In this document: positions 19,174 through 27,463 of the stretch, piece by piece | How the letters are laid out: each line of letters opens with the position of its first letter | How positions within the stretch are numbered: the first letter of the stretch is position 1 | Assembly: GCF_030549615.1 (NCBI RefSeq) | Contig: NZ_CP130832.1 | Coordinates: 2,046,001-2,110,000 of the forward strand | Reading direction: 5' to 3' | DNA from: Stenotrophomonas sp. 610A2 | Lineage (GTDB): Bacteria; Pseudomonadota; Gammaproteobacteria; Xanthomonadales; Xanthomonadaceae | DNA: 64,000 nt | Notes under the pieces: model-generated | Databases searched by the model: none | Told to the model about the DNA's origin: nothing | What the model saw: only the letters and a program-made list of their open reading frames with translations | Program-made: the position numbers and the translations under genes

Positions 19174-19893
19174 CTACGAGATGTCGACGGCGAGTACGCG
19201 AACCGAAATTCGTTTGTTAGGGAACCCATACTTCCCGGCCGGGTAGTTGGTACTGACCAAGCCGGTCGATACCAGCTTTAGATTCGCGCCCGAGGCAAAC
19301 ACAACCTCGTTCTCATGCCCGAGGTTCGTGCCTTTGCGCTTGTATGCGAAAACATTAGTTCTCGGGCTGGTCGCTCTTAGCACGAACAAATCAATACGGC
19401 CTGCGTCGTATCCCTTCCCCAGGTGGTCTGCGTTCCGCAGGGCGACCTGGGGGCAAAATGACGTAGATAGAGGGCGATCCGTGGTCAATCTGTCGTCGCC
19501 CGGCCACAGCCCTGCATGAAAAAGGCATTGGCCTTCACTGAGTACCTGTCCGATTGCTTCGATCTCTGCTGAGACCTGTGCAAAGTCGCAATATGGATAC
19601 GACTTCTGATAACGCGACAGCTCATCAGGAGTTTTGGATGGCATAGCTTGCCGCCAATGCTTGAAGGCGACACTGTTATCCAGCGCTCCGTTGATGACGT
19701 TCCCGAGGCCGTTGTCGGCACCGACGCGACCTATGTAGGTGGCCGCTTCGTGAGCGTTCGCGACGGTCGCCTCCAGTCTGACCCTGATACTCCGGTGAGG
19801 ATTGTCGGATGCCAGCATTTCCTCAAGGGTGGGGTGCCTCGTTTCCCATTTCTCGTAAGCAGGAAAAAACGTATCTACAAGAGGAAGGCTCAT
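19174..19893 (-). CDS. Putative ADP-ribosyltransferase-fold protein
   Basis: 239 residues from ATG 19893, preceded by AAGGA at good spacing. The C-terminal half has the order expected of an ART exoenzyme: LFHAG at 125-129, an S-T-S strand at 143-145 (PLSTSF), and HENEVVFASG with an E-x-E pair at 194/196. The first motif carries His rather than Arg. The N-terminal 110 residues are helical and unassigned. No signal peptide is seen, so any toxin would act in the cytosol or need a specialised route. It is one of the few intact genes in the island. Function is inferred from motifs only. Confidence 0.5.
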   Translation of the reverse strand: MSLPLVDTFFPAYEKWETRHPTLEEMLASDNPHRSIRVRLEATVANAHEAATYIGRVGADNGLGNVINGALDNSVAFKHWRQAMPSKTPDELSRYQKSYPYCDFAQVSAEIEAIGQVLSEGQCLFHAGLWPGDDRLTTDRPLSTSFCPQVALRNADHLGKGYDAGRIDLFVLRATSPRTNVFAYKRKGTNLGHENEVVFASGANLKLVSTGLVSTNYPAGKYGFPNKRISVRVLAVDIS

Positions 19894-19899
19894 AATCAA

Positions 19900-20222
19900 A
19901 ATCCTTTTTCAGTGGTGGTTCTGAAAGGCGACTCCAAATCTTCATTGATTAATGTCGGACGGGGATCTGCTCGATGGGGTATAGAGTGCCAGTATTCGTC
20001 CTCGTTATCACATAGAAGGAATCAGGCGCGTGGCTGGCCGACTGCTGATCGAGCCTTCTAGAGGCGTGGCGGTTCTCGGAGACTCAATGAGTAATGCGGG
20101 CACTGGGAGTGTGCGTGCTCTCCGCTAAAGGCTCCTGGTGTGATGGTATTCTTCATGGCATTTGCACGAGCGGTGTTGCTAATCGCTATGTTTATTGGAT
20201 GTTTCTATACTAATTTATAATA
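19900..20222. other. Island right-end spacer, no gene seen
   Basis: About 320 bp of mixed composition with only short random frames. It ends in an AT-rich stretch just before the putative attR. Nothing recognisable. Confidence 0.45.
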
Positions 20223-20235
20223 GAGTGGGAGTGAT
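20223..20235 (+). other. Probable attR: degenerate copy of the guaA 3' end
   Basis: GAGTGGGAGTGAT matches the guaA end GAGTGGGAATGAT at 12 of 13 positions. It lies at the composition boundary and about 90 bp before a strong terminator that would suit guaA in the uninterrupted chromosome. Shorter TGGGAGTG matches occur elsewhere in the island (for example near 9959), so the assignment is moderate. Confidence 0.45.
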
Positions 20236-20321
20236 GATGTGCCTGGCACGGCGCGGTAGCAACTGGCGCTAGCAAATCAAACGCCCGTGTAGCGCGTAAT
20301 GCTGTTCAATGAGCACCCCGG

Positions 20322-20358
20322 AATCCGATGCCAGACCTCTGGCATCGGATTTTTCTTT
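20322..20358 (+). terminator. Strong rho-independent terminator, likely the displaced guaA terminator
   Basis: Perfect 14-bp arms AATCCGATGCCAGA (20322-20335) and TCTGGCATCGGATT (20338-20351), followed by TTTCTTTT. No intact plus-strand gene lies just upstream today. The position after attR suggests it ended guaA transcription before the island arrived. Confidence 0.7.
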
Positions 20359-20359
20359 T

Positions 20360-20456
20360 GTGGGAGCGGCGTAAGCCGCGAAACGCGCAACATGAGATGA
20401 CACGGGTGCCCGGAGAGCTCGAACAGCCTCAGTTTCGTGGCATACGCTGCTCCCAC
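20360..20456. repeat. REP pair of the GGAGCGGCGTAAGCCGC family
   Basis: The left arm is GTGGGAGCGGCGTAAGCCGCGAA and its degraded inverse, ending GCTGCTCCCAC, lies about 70 bp later. This is the second REP family of the window, also at 44778, 56911, 57049 and 63497. The right copy is mutated (CATACGCTG). Confidence 0.7.
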
Positions 20457-20509
20457 ATGGCGGCGCTTTGCCTGAGGACAGCTGCATTGAGCGCGATACG
20501 GGAGTTGCG

Positions 20510-21313
20510 TCACCCTGGACAAGTCTGATCCGGCACTCGACCCTTCACTGCATTGGCGCGAGCATGGCAAGTGATATGCCCTTCGGTATCCGCTGCCAGG
20601 CGGACGCTGATTCGATCCTTCAGCAAGGCGCGCTCCCCGGCGGTCTTTGCCGCGAGGGTCGAGCCGACGTTGGGCGCACCGAGCGCCGTGGACCAGAAAT
20701 CCTCGAAATCGGCGAAGGTACGGGACACGTCGATTTCCCGGGTTTCAATCGCCTCCAGGCCCGCGTCGCTCCACAACTGCCGCAACACTTCGATCCGCGA
20801 AGCTTCAGGACTGGGCGGCGACGGAACGGTATGGCCAAGCCCACGCATCTCCGCCAGCAACATCTCATAGGGGAATCCGCCGCCCGGCATGTCCCAGGCG
20901 TATGCGGCGACGGTACCACCTGGACGCACCACCCGAGCCATTTCAGCGATTCCGTGGGCAGGATCGGGGACAAAGAAGATCACCAGCGGCATCACCGCTA
21001 CATCGAACGTCGCTTCCGGGTAAGGCAGGGCCATTGCATCGGCTTGTTCAAACACTGCGCGCTGCAGCCCTGCCTGGGCGCGCGCATAAGCCAGCTGTTG
21101 CGGTGACGGATCTACACCATGCGCTGCAGATGGCGCGCCACGCTCGATGATCATCGTGGTGAAAGCGCCGTTGCCACAACCCACATCCAGCCACTGCTGG
21201 GCAGGTGCTGGATCAAGCCAGTCGAGAAATACTTCGCCCGCCAGCTGGCTCCAGACGCCCATGTAGCGCTCGTAGGTGGCGCCGTCGTGGAAGCGGATTT
21301 CATTGGTTTTCAT
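20510..21313 (-). CDS. Class I SAM-dependent methyltransferase (UbiE-like)
   Basis: 267 residues. Methyltransf_11/25 fold with motif I LDVGCGNGAFT (about 42-52), HGVDPSP as the acidic end of strand 2, and QADAMALPYPEATFDVAV as motifs II-III. The substrate is unknown. It starts one base after the stop of the DUF2938 gene that precedes it in the transcript and shares its MerR-type promoter, so the two probably act together. It is followed by a REP pair rather than a clear terminator. Confidence 0.82.
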   Translation of the reverse strand: MKTNEIRFHDGATYERYMGVWSQLAGEVFLDWLDPAPAQQWLDVGCGNGAFTTMIIERGAPSAAHGVDPSPQQLAYARAQAGLQRAVFEQADAMALPYPEATFDVAVMPLVIFFVPDPAHGIAEMARVVRPGGTVAAYAWDMPGGGFPYEMLLAEMRGLGHTVPSPPSPEASRIEVLRQLWSDAGLEAIETREIDVSRTFADFEDFWSTALGAPNVGSTLAAKTAGERALLKDRISVRLAADTEGHITCHARANAVKGRVPDQTCPG

Positions 21314-21314
21314 A

Positions 21315-21806
21315 TCAAGCCTCGCAAAGCTCGATCAGGGTTGCGGAGAGATAGAGCCCCAGTCCGAACACCGTATGCGTTGCCAGGCTGCGCAGGCAGT
21401 TCTTCAGCGGCATCGGCGTCTTCGATGCCATGAAGCCCGCCCCCATTGCTGGCTGCAGAACGAACAGCGGCGCGACGACGGTTGCCATCCCAACCGCCAA
21501 GGCAGGCAGCAGGGTGGGGGTGTGAAACCAGGGCCAGCCTGCAACAACCGCCAATAGCCCTGCGAACGCAATGCCTATCGCGTAGTGGATGGCCCAGCCA
21601 AGCGGCCGCTCGGCCGCGATGGCCTTGGCCTGGCCGATGTTGGTGTGCATCAACCTGCCTTTGGCCAGGTGTCCGGTCCAGCGTCCGAGCAGCGCGTAGT
21701 CGAGCGTGGCGACGCCCATTCGCTTGAGGGCCTGCGTCCAAACATCCATTACCGCAGTCGCTCCAATTCCAACCAGGGCTACCTGCGCCCAATCCATCCA
21801 CGTCAT
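21315..21806 (-). CDS. DUF2938 integral membrane protein
   Basis: 163 residues from ATG 21806 (MTWMDWAQVALVGIGATAVM). An earlier in-frame start would overlap the promoter. Four hydrophobic segments are seen: near 8-25, 70-90, 95-115 and 140-157. The family has no established function. It is first gene of a two-gene unit with the methyltransferase, under the 19-bp-spaced promoter at 21847-21877 and divergent from the MerR gene. Confidence 0.75.
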   Translation of the reverse strand: MTWMDWAQVALVGIGATAVMDVWTQALKRMGVATLDYALLGRWTGHLAKGRLMHTNIGQAKAIAAERPLGWAIHYAIGIAFAGLLAVVAGWPWFHTPTLLPALAVGMATVVAPLFVLQPAMGAGFMASKTPMPLKNCLRSLATHTVFGLGLYLSATLIELCEA

Positions 21807-21846
21807 GTCCACTCCTTTGCACCGGCTTTTGCCAGGCGAGGCCGGT

Positions 21847-21877
21847 ATGCTAGAAGTTGAAGTCAACTTCAAGTCAA
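21847..21877 (-). promoter_or_regulatory. MerR-type promoter with 19-bp spacer and operator
   Basis: Read on the minus strand: TTGACT (-35, 21877-21872), a spacer of exactly 19 bp, then TAGCAT (-10, 21852-21847). The spacer region carries the inverted repeat TTGAAG-TCAA-CTTCAA (21857-21872). Overlong 19-20 bp spacers with a centred dyad are the hallmark of MerR-activated promoters. It would drive the DUF2938-methyltransferase pair and is adjacent to the merR gene. Confidence 0.75.
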
Positions 21878-21886
21878 GAGCCTGCG

Positions 21887-22318
21887 ATGGATATCTCCGA
21901 AGTGGCCAAACGCACTGGGCTGGCGTCTTCCACGCTGCGCTTCTACGAAAACAAAGGTTTGATCTCGGCGCACCGTGGGGCGGGCGGGCGGCGACACTTT
22001 ACGGCGGACGTGTTGGACCAATTGGGTTTGATCGCCTTGGGGCAGGCCGGTGGGCTGTCATTGGATGAAATCCGGACAATGCTCTCGCCACAGGGAGCGC
22101 CGCGCGTGGACAGGGCACTGTTGTTGGCCAAGGCGGAAGAGATCGACGCCACGATCAAGCGCTTGCGGGCCATGAGCGAAGGACTGCGCCATGCAGCCGC
22201 TTGTCCTGCAGACAATCACGTGGCGTGTCCGACCTTCCAGCGCCTGCTCAAGGCAGCCGCCGCCGGCCGCTTGAAACAGAACGGCGCCACGGTGAAAGCA
22301 ATCAGCCTGGCGCCTTAG
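21887..22318 (+). CDS. MerR-family transcriptional regulator
   Basis: 143 residues from ATG 21887 (MDISEVAKRTGLASSTLRFYENKGL), the standard MerR winged-HTH start; ten upstream in-frame residues look non-coding. The HTH and wing occupy residues 1-70, then a dimerisation helix. The C-terminal CPADNHVACPTFQRLLK supplies two cysteines that might bind metal or sense redox, but it does not match the SoxR or metal-MerR patterns I know. It lies divergent from the DUF2938 operon across a MerR-type promoter, so that operon is its likely target. The inducer is unknown. Confidence 0.85.
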   Translation: MDISEVAKRTGLASSTLRFYENKGLISAHRGAGGRRHFTADVLDQLGLIALGQAGGLSLDEIRTMLSPQGAPRVDRALLLAKAEEIDATIKRLRAMSEGLRHAAACPADNHVACPTFQRLLKAAAAGRLKQNGATVKAISLAP

Positions 22319-22375
22319 CGTGGCGGGCCAGCCACTCGACGCTCTGCAGGGGGGGGCGACACTCTCCTGTCCGCG

Positions 22376-23440
22376 CTAGCGAAATGTCACATCGACCGTG
22401 ACGGTGGCGGAGAATGGCCCAAGTTTTGCGCCTTCGCCGATCCATATCAGCGAGGCCAGGAAGTCGTAGTGCAATAAGGTGTTGTTGGCGACACCAAGAG
22501 TCAGGCTCTTCTTGAGCGGGATCAGGTGCCCTGGTGTATCGGCCTGCGATATCCCGATGCCATAGCCGCCGTTGAGCGTTGGCACGATGATGGCGCCATC
22601 GTTGACGGTGCTGAGGGTGCTGAACGAGGCAACCAAGGTGCGAGCGCTGCACTGATTGCCTGCGGTCGGATGACTCATGTCGACCTGGATCTGGAAAGGA
22701 ACCTGTGCCTGGGTCTTTCCCAGGTTGATGTCGGCAACAGGTATGCGACCGAAATCGACGGCGCTCCCGCCATTTCCAATAACGCTTATCGTGGGGTTGC
22801 AGGCGACGAACTTTATTTTTCCGAGGCCAGAAACGGAAGCGCGGAAGTTGGAGTTGGGTGTGGTGTTCAAGCCGCCTTCGCCGTCGACCTGGAAAAGGTC
22901 GTAAATGCCGCTGTTATCGATGTGGCCGCTCGGTGGTGGCGGGCTTCCGGTCGCCTTGATGTAGATCGAGAACGTCACAAACAACATCCGCGATGTTGCG
23001 CACTGCTTCGCCCTGGAGTTGTTCCAGTACATCCGGCAGTTCTGGCGGTTTGCGGGGGGCGATGTTCCCTGCCCAACAAACAGTCTCGGGTTGCCGCCGT
23101 TTATCCTGTGGTCGATGTTCTTGATGGTGACGCCTATTTCTATTGAAGGGTGGATCCGCGCGACGGTCATGTCAGGGTCCCAATAAAAATAGGCGTCTTC
23201 GCCTTGTGGCGCACCTTGTGCGTCCACACAGCGGAAGTTCACCGTGAATTCTTCAGAGCGCCACAGCAGCCTGCCGCGCACGGCATCGCCCTTTGAAATG
23301 GTGATCTCATCCTGCAGCGAAATGACCTGGTTGATGGATTCGGTCACCGCGTTCTTGCAGGACAACGCCCAGGCTGCATTTGGCAGTGCCAGCAGCAACA
23401 CCAGTGCTGCCAGGAAGCGTATAAAAGTCATGGTTTTCAT
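22376..23440 (-). CDS. Fimbrial tip adhesin / minor pilin, two-domain
   Basis: 354 residues from ATG 23440; an upstream GTG at 23449 overlaps the usher stop and is the alternative. A signal peptide ends near PNAAWA. The N-terminal half (about 25-190) has four cysteines and would be the receptor-binding domain. The C-terminal half resembles a pilin domain, with paired cysteines and a final alternating strand ATVTVDVTFR for donor-strand exchange. Last gene of the chaperone-usher operon, the usual place for the adhesin. The ligand is unknown. Confidence 0.78.
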   Translation of the reverse strand: MKTMTFIRFLAALVLLLALPNAAWALSCKNAVTESINQVISLQDEITISKGDAVRGRLLWRSEEFTVNFRCVDAQGAPQGEDAYFYWDPDMTVARIHPSIEIGVTIKNIDHRINGGNPRLFVGQGTSPPANRQNCRMYWNNSRAKQCATSRMLFVTFSIYIKATGSPPPPSGHIDNSGIYDLFQVDGEGGLNTTPNSNFRASVSGLGKIKFVACNPTISVIGNGGSAVDFGRIPVADINLGKTQAQVPFQIQVDMSHPTAGNQCSARTLVASFSTLSTVNDGAIIVPTLNGGYGIGISQADTPGHLIPLKKSLTLGVANNTLLHYDFLASLIWIGEGAKLGPFSATVTVDVTFR

Positions 23441-23445
23441 CAATG

Positions 23446-26067
23446 TCACTGGGAGTTGGTGGGTGCAAGGCAGTGCAGTTCGATATGGCGATAACCGGGA
23501 GAACCGGGTCCTTCGCTGGTCAATTTGGCCTGCTCGAGGTGGAGATCGCAGCGTTGGTCCGGCGTTGCACCCCAGCGCACGGACAACACTTCACCGGGAT
23601 GCACGCCGCTGACGAAGATCTCCCCGTGTGGTCCGGCGATGCCGCGGCTCAGTCCGTCGCTGCCAAAAACACCCGCACCGAGCGGCACCAGCAAGTCGCC
23701 CACACGGATGGGATGAACCATCAAGCTGAGGCCGCGGCGGGTTTCGAACTCGACGCGTGCCAATGCGCCGCGTGTAGGTACGACAGTGCTGGATATGCGG
23801 CTGGCATCGATGTCGGCGCCGAGATCATTGGTGCGCAAGGCGATGCGGTTGCTGCGATAGGCGCTGACGCCGCTGACGAGACCGTATCCGTTGCGGTCCA
23901 GCTTTATACCGGCCTGATTCTCGATGCCGATACCTGCACCGTCGCGTGCGTGTACCAGCACGTTGGTCCGTTGCAGTGACTGCGCCAAGGTCAGTCCACC
24001 GTGATGCAACACCCAGCCGCCACGCAAACCCCAGTTGATCTGCGAGTAATTGCGCGCCTGGGTGGCGCCGAGCGTGGCGATGCCGGTACGGCCCAGATAG
24101 CGCAGATTGGCCGAGCCACTGTTGCCGGCGTCGGTTCGGCCAAGGTTGAGGTTGTAGCCCAGGCTGTCGCCATCAAGCAGCGCACCGTTGATGCCGGTCT
24201 GATAGCTGGCACCGGAGTGGCTTGAGTGATTGTAGGAGGCCGTGGCACTGCTGCGCCTTGTGCCTGCGCGATCCAGTGGCACCGAAAGACTGAAGCCAAG
24301 TGAGCGGTCGGTGCGCTCGTGGCGTCGTCGTCCTTGGCGGAAGAAGAGCCCGTAGTTGACTGCGCCGACGTGGCCGTTCAACCCCAGTTGGATATCCTGC
24401 TCACGCTCGTTGGCACCCCAGTAGTTTTGGCTGGTGTAACTGGCATTGAGTGCGTAGCCGTCGGTTATGCGCTGGTTCAAGGCCAACTCCAGCCTGTTGC
24501 GCTTGTTGTTGAAGCGCTCGCTGCGAATGAAGTGCTCCTGTGGTTCCGCCCACGGTGATTCGCTCGCTGGCGCAGTGCTGTCGCTATAGCTGGCTTCGTA
24601 GTAGCCGTGGCGCCATTGCGCGCGCTCTGCTGAGGCATCGCTGAAATCGTAATAGCCCGAGGTTGAATAGCGGTGGCCTATCAGGCGGAACTCGGTACCG
24701 GAGGTATTGAGCGATTTTGAGTAGAGGAAGCGATAGCTTTCGCCGCTGCTCACGTTGCCTTGTGCCAGGTGCGTCCGAGCATGGGTGACGTCGATGGATG
24801 CGGAGCCGAATCGGCCCAGGTTCTGTGCGGCGCCGATGGCAACTGCGCTGTAGTTTTCGGACAGCAGCAGGCCACCATAGGGAGTGGTATCTGTTGCCGT
24901 ACCGCGTGCAGCAGTCGCTTGCAGGAAGCGCGGCTCATACCCTTCATGGCCGTTGCGCAGTTCGCCGGCACTCAACTCATAGTGCAGCAGACCAGGACGC
25001 AACATGGTTTCGACAGCAGAAAAGGGCTGCTTGTAGCGTTGTACAGCGCCATCGGCCTGGATGATGGACACCTCCAGCTCGCCACTCATTCGATAGGGAA
25101 CGATATCCGCTATCTCGAACGGGCCCGGCGCCACGTTCAGTGCATAGATCAGGCTCCCGTCCTGGCGAACCTCCACGCGTGCACCGCTGGCGGCCACGCC
25201 ACGTACAACCGGCGCATAGTTGCGCTGGCTGAAGGGCAGCATCTCGTCATCGTTGGCGAGCTGTGCACCGCGGAACTGCACGCTGTCAAAGGCACCGTAG
25301 GCGGTGTAGGTATCACCCAGGGTGATTCTGCTGCGCAGGGAACCAAAGTCGGTTTCTGCGCGAAAGGCTTGTGTCTTCCAGCGCGTCCCTTGGCCATTGC
25401 CTGCGCGGTTTGCGTTGGTGGAGTGGCGGAAGCGCCACATGCCGGCATTGAGCGTGCTGTTGATCGATGCAAACAGGTAATTGTCCCGACCCAGGGTCTG
25501 GTGTTGGTTGTGCGTGCCATTGACCGCGTAGTCGACCAGCAGTGCGTTGATACCCTGGTCTCGCAGTGCGCGCGGAATATAGCCGCGTGGCAGATTGACC
25601 AGACTGGCCTGTGGGACCCTGAGATCAAGGCGCTGCTGGTTGCCGTTGTAGCTGACGCTCGCGCCCGGCACCATCTGCGCCAATGGCACGCAGTGGGGCG
25701 CGTCGCCGCCATTCGGAGCGTTGTCTGGAATCGTGTCCCGCAGGCGGACGCCCCAATGGTGCAGGTGATCGCTCAGCAGGCATGGCTCGGCTTGCCCGGA
25801 CCCGGTCATCAGAAAGTCGATGTCCTCGCGCGCCACTTCATCGCCATTGAGAAAGACCGCGAACGGGTACCTGCCGGGGAGAATGGCTCCCGGGCTGGAA
25901 AGGGCCGCTATGTCCCGTTGGTTGGCGTTGCCGCGCAGGAAATCCAGGTTGAAGCTTGGTGTCGCCACTACACTGCCGATGCCCAGTGCATTGAAGGCGA
26001 GAGCAAGCGGCGCCAAACGAGGGACGAGCTTGTCCCTCCGCATCGTTACACGGATTCTGCAGGGCAT
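23446..26067 (-). CDS. Outer-membrane fimbrial usher (FimD/PapC family)
   Basis: 873 residues, a normal size. The N-terminal periplasmic domain begins FNLDFLRGNANQRDIA, the form that binds chaperone-subunit complexes. A 24-strand barrel with plug follows (SVSYNGNQQRLDLRVPQASL early in it), then C-terminal domains ending RHIELHCLAP. It translocates and polymerises pilins across the outer membrane. The start at 26067 gives a basic, then hydrophobic leader; ATG 26043 is possible. It lies between the chaperone and adhesin genes. Confidence 0.93.
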   Translation of the reverse strand: MPCRIRVTMRRDKLVPRLAPLALAFNALGIGSVVATPSFNLDFLRGNANQRDIAALSSPGAILPGRYPFAVFLNGDEVAREDIDFLMTGSGQAEPCLLSDHLHHWGVRLRDTIPDNAPNGGDAPHCVPLAQMVPGASVSYNGNQQRLDLRVPQASLVNLPRGYIPRALRDQGINALLVDYAVNGTHNQHQTLGRDNYLFASINSTLNAGMWRFRHSTNANRAGNGQGTRWKTQAFRAETDFGSLRSRITLGDTYTAYGAFDSVQFRGAQLANDDEMLPFSQRNYAPVVRGVAASGARVEVRQDGSLIYALNVAPGPFEIADIVPYRMSGELEVSIIQADGAVQRYKQPFSAVETMLRPGLLHYELSAGELRNGHEGYEPRFLQATAARGTATDTTPYGGLLLSENYSAVAIGAAQNLGRFGSASIDVTHARTHLAQGNVSSGESYRFLYSKSLNTSGTEFRLIGHRYSTSGYYDFSDASAERAQWRHGYYEASYSDSTAPASESPWAEPQEHFIRSERFNNKRNRLELALNQRITDGYALNASYTSQNYWGANEREQDIQLGLNGHVGAVNYGLFFRQGRRRHERTDRSLGFSLSVPLDRAGTRRSSATASYNHSSHSGASYQTGINGALLDGDSLGYNLNLGRTDAGNSGSANLRYLGRTGIATLGATQARNYSQINWGLRGGWVLHHGGLTLAQSLQRTNVLVHARDGAGIGIENQAGIKLDRNGYGLVSGVSAYRSNRIALRTNDLGADIDASRISSTVVPTRGALARVEFETRRGLSLMVHPIRVGDLLVPLGAGVFGSDGLSRGIAGPHGEIFVSGVHPGEVLSVRWGATPDQRCDLHLEQAKLTSEGPGSPGYRHIELHCLAPTNSQ

Positions 26068-26098
26068 AGGAAGATCGCTGGGTGGGTTGGGGGGCGGC

Positions 26099-26839
26099 TT
26101 ACTGCGCCAACGGCACGTTGTTCACGTCGGTGCTGCCACCGTAGTCATTGATGTAGCCAAAGCTGAGCGTGCCGTTGTCGAGCGCGAGCGCAGGCAAGGG
26201 CAGCGACAAGGTTTGGCCAGGTGCAATCATGTCCAGGTCGATCTCGCTCCCAGCTCCTGCGGTGGCCAGCCCCTGAAGATGGGAGAACGTGACGTGCAAT
26301 GGACTGCTGTTGGACACTTCAAGCTGGTTACCACTAATACGCCAGCGCAGTCGACGTGCCGCTTGATCCAATGTGGTGTTCAGCCCGGCGGGTCGATAGA
26401 ACAGCTTGATGCGGGTGCGGATGGCAAACTGCAGCACATTATTGGTCTCAGCGCTGGGCGGAATTTCCTGTACGTTTATCCAAAGCAGGGATTCCCGCTC
26501 TGGGGGCAAGCCGCTGCCGGCATAGATGGTGCGCACTACCGCTTGTTCGCCCGCTGCCAATTGCATCAATGGTGGGGTGATTACCATCGGCAGGCCGGTG
26601 CCGGGCGTTGCGTCGTCACCTGCGTCCAGCCAGGTCTGAACCATGTAGGGCAGCGTGCTCTTGTTGGACAGAACTACCGCAGCTGAGGCGGCTGTTGCGT
26701 CATGGATGACGCGTGTTGCCTGCACCTGGATAGCCGCGTGAGCGGTATCAAGGCAGAACACGGTGAGCAGTACGACGAGCGCGGCATGCAGCCACGGGTT
26801 CGCACAGACGCGGGATTGAACTGCGTGCATGGAAATCAT
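26099..26839 (-). CDS. Periplasmic fimbrial chaperone (PapD family)
   Basis: About 246 residues with the start taken at ATG 26839; ATG 26830 is possible, and the longer frame to 26902 overlaps the gap after the pilin gene. The signal peptide ends near DTAHA. The two-lobed Ig-like chaperone shows TRVIHDATAASAAVVLSN with its subunit-anchoring Arg, LLWINVQEIPP, and RIKLFYRP. It folds pilins by donor-strand complementation and hands them to the usher encoded next. Confidence 0.92.
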   Translation of the reverse strand: MISMHAVQSRVCANPWLHAALVVLLTVFCLDTAHAAIQVQATRVIHDATAASAAVVLSNKSTLPYMVQTWLDAGDDATPGTGLPMVITPPLMQLAAGEQAVVRTIYAGSGLPPERESLLWINVQEIPPSAETNNVLQFAIRTRIKLFYRPAGLNTTLDQAARRLRWRISGNQLEVSNSSPLHVTFSHLQGLATAGAGSEIDLDMIAPGQTLSLPLPALALDNGTLSFGYINDYGGSTDVNNVPLAQ

Positions 26840-26932
26840 TGGGCTTGCTGTCGGTGGTGTGCGTTGGTTGGCGCTGGTATTGCGGTCCGCGGGGCTATCC
26901 AAAGGCAGGGGGTGATAGCCCCGCGGAAACCA

Positions 26933-27463
26933 TCAGCGGTACTCGATGGAGAAGGTCGAAGTAGCGTCGGCTACGCCTGCGCCAACGGCCTTTTCAAAGG
27001 ACTTGTAACGCGCCTTCAGGTTGACGGTTGCCTTGCCGGTGGAGGCAATCGTTACCAGGGCCGGATCGACCAGCTCCTGGTTGATCGGGAACACGTTGTC
27101 GCTGTTGTCGAGGATCTCGATGCCAACGCCGGTTGCCTGGCTTACCGACAACAGTTCTGGATGGCCGATTGGCGTGGTGCCGTCGAAGCGCAGCGTGTAG
27201 GTGCCTGCTTCGCAGTTCTCCATGTTGATGTTGAAGCTCTTCGATGCGGAGACGTCACCGACTTCCTTGAACAGGGTGGTCGGGAAGGTGCCGATGGTGA
27301 CGGTCTGGTCGATGCTCGCAGTGCTCACATTGCAGGTGGACTGCACGATTTCACCCTTGAAAGTGACCGAGCCGCTTGCGGCGTTGGCAGCAGGTGCGAA
27401 GAACGAAGAAAGTGCCAGGGTCAGCGCGCTGATCTTGAGAGCAGTGTGGGTTGAGAGGTGCAT
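26933..27463 (-). CDS. Major fimbrial subunit (type 1-like pilin, SMF-1-like)
   Basis: 176 residues, preceded by a good AAGGAAACA ribosome site. The signal peptide ends PAANA. The mature pilin starts ASGSVTFKGEIVQSTCNV, with the conserved Cys paired to ENCEAGTYTL and a C-terminal beta strand TSTFSIEYR. First gene of the operon pilin-chaperone-usher-adhesin. Stenotrophomonas SMF-1 fimbriae have the same make-up, but whether this is the SMF-1 locus cannot be decided here. Confidence 0.92.
   Translation of the reverse strand: MHLSTHTALKISALTLALSSFFAPAANAASGSVTFKGEIVQSTCNVSTASIDQTVTIGTFPTTLFKEVGDVSASKSFNINMENCEAGTYTLRFDGTTPIGHPELLSVSQATGVGIEILDNSDNVFPINQELVDPALVTIASTGKATVNLKARYKSFEKAVGAGVADATSTFSIEYR

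Larger units (their letters stand above)
7188..20235. mobile_element. Genomic island inserted at guaA, heavily decayed, carrying a defence-like operon
   Basis: About 13 kb between guaA and a degenerate copy of its 3' end. From left to right it holds a broken P4-type integrase, an IS3-family element, IncP-like transfer remnants (TraK-like, traJ), hsdM-hsdS-ATPase-HNH, an IS5-family remnant, an antitoxin fragment, a broken DUF3883 gene and a putative ADP-ribosyltransferase. Base composition is visibly more AT-rich than the flanks, most strongly over 11000-16700. No relaxase, replication or structural phage genes are seen, so it is not self-mobile. The ends are inferred. Confidence 0.7.

Noticed and set aside
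24760..26151. 463-codon plus-strand frame inside the usher region
   Set aside because: The minus strand encodes a complete usher with all expected domains; the plus frame has no recognisable domain.
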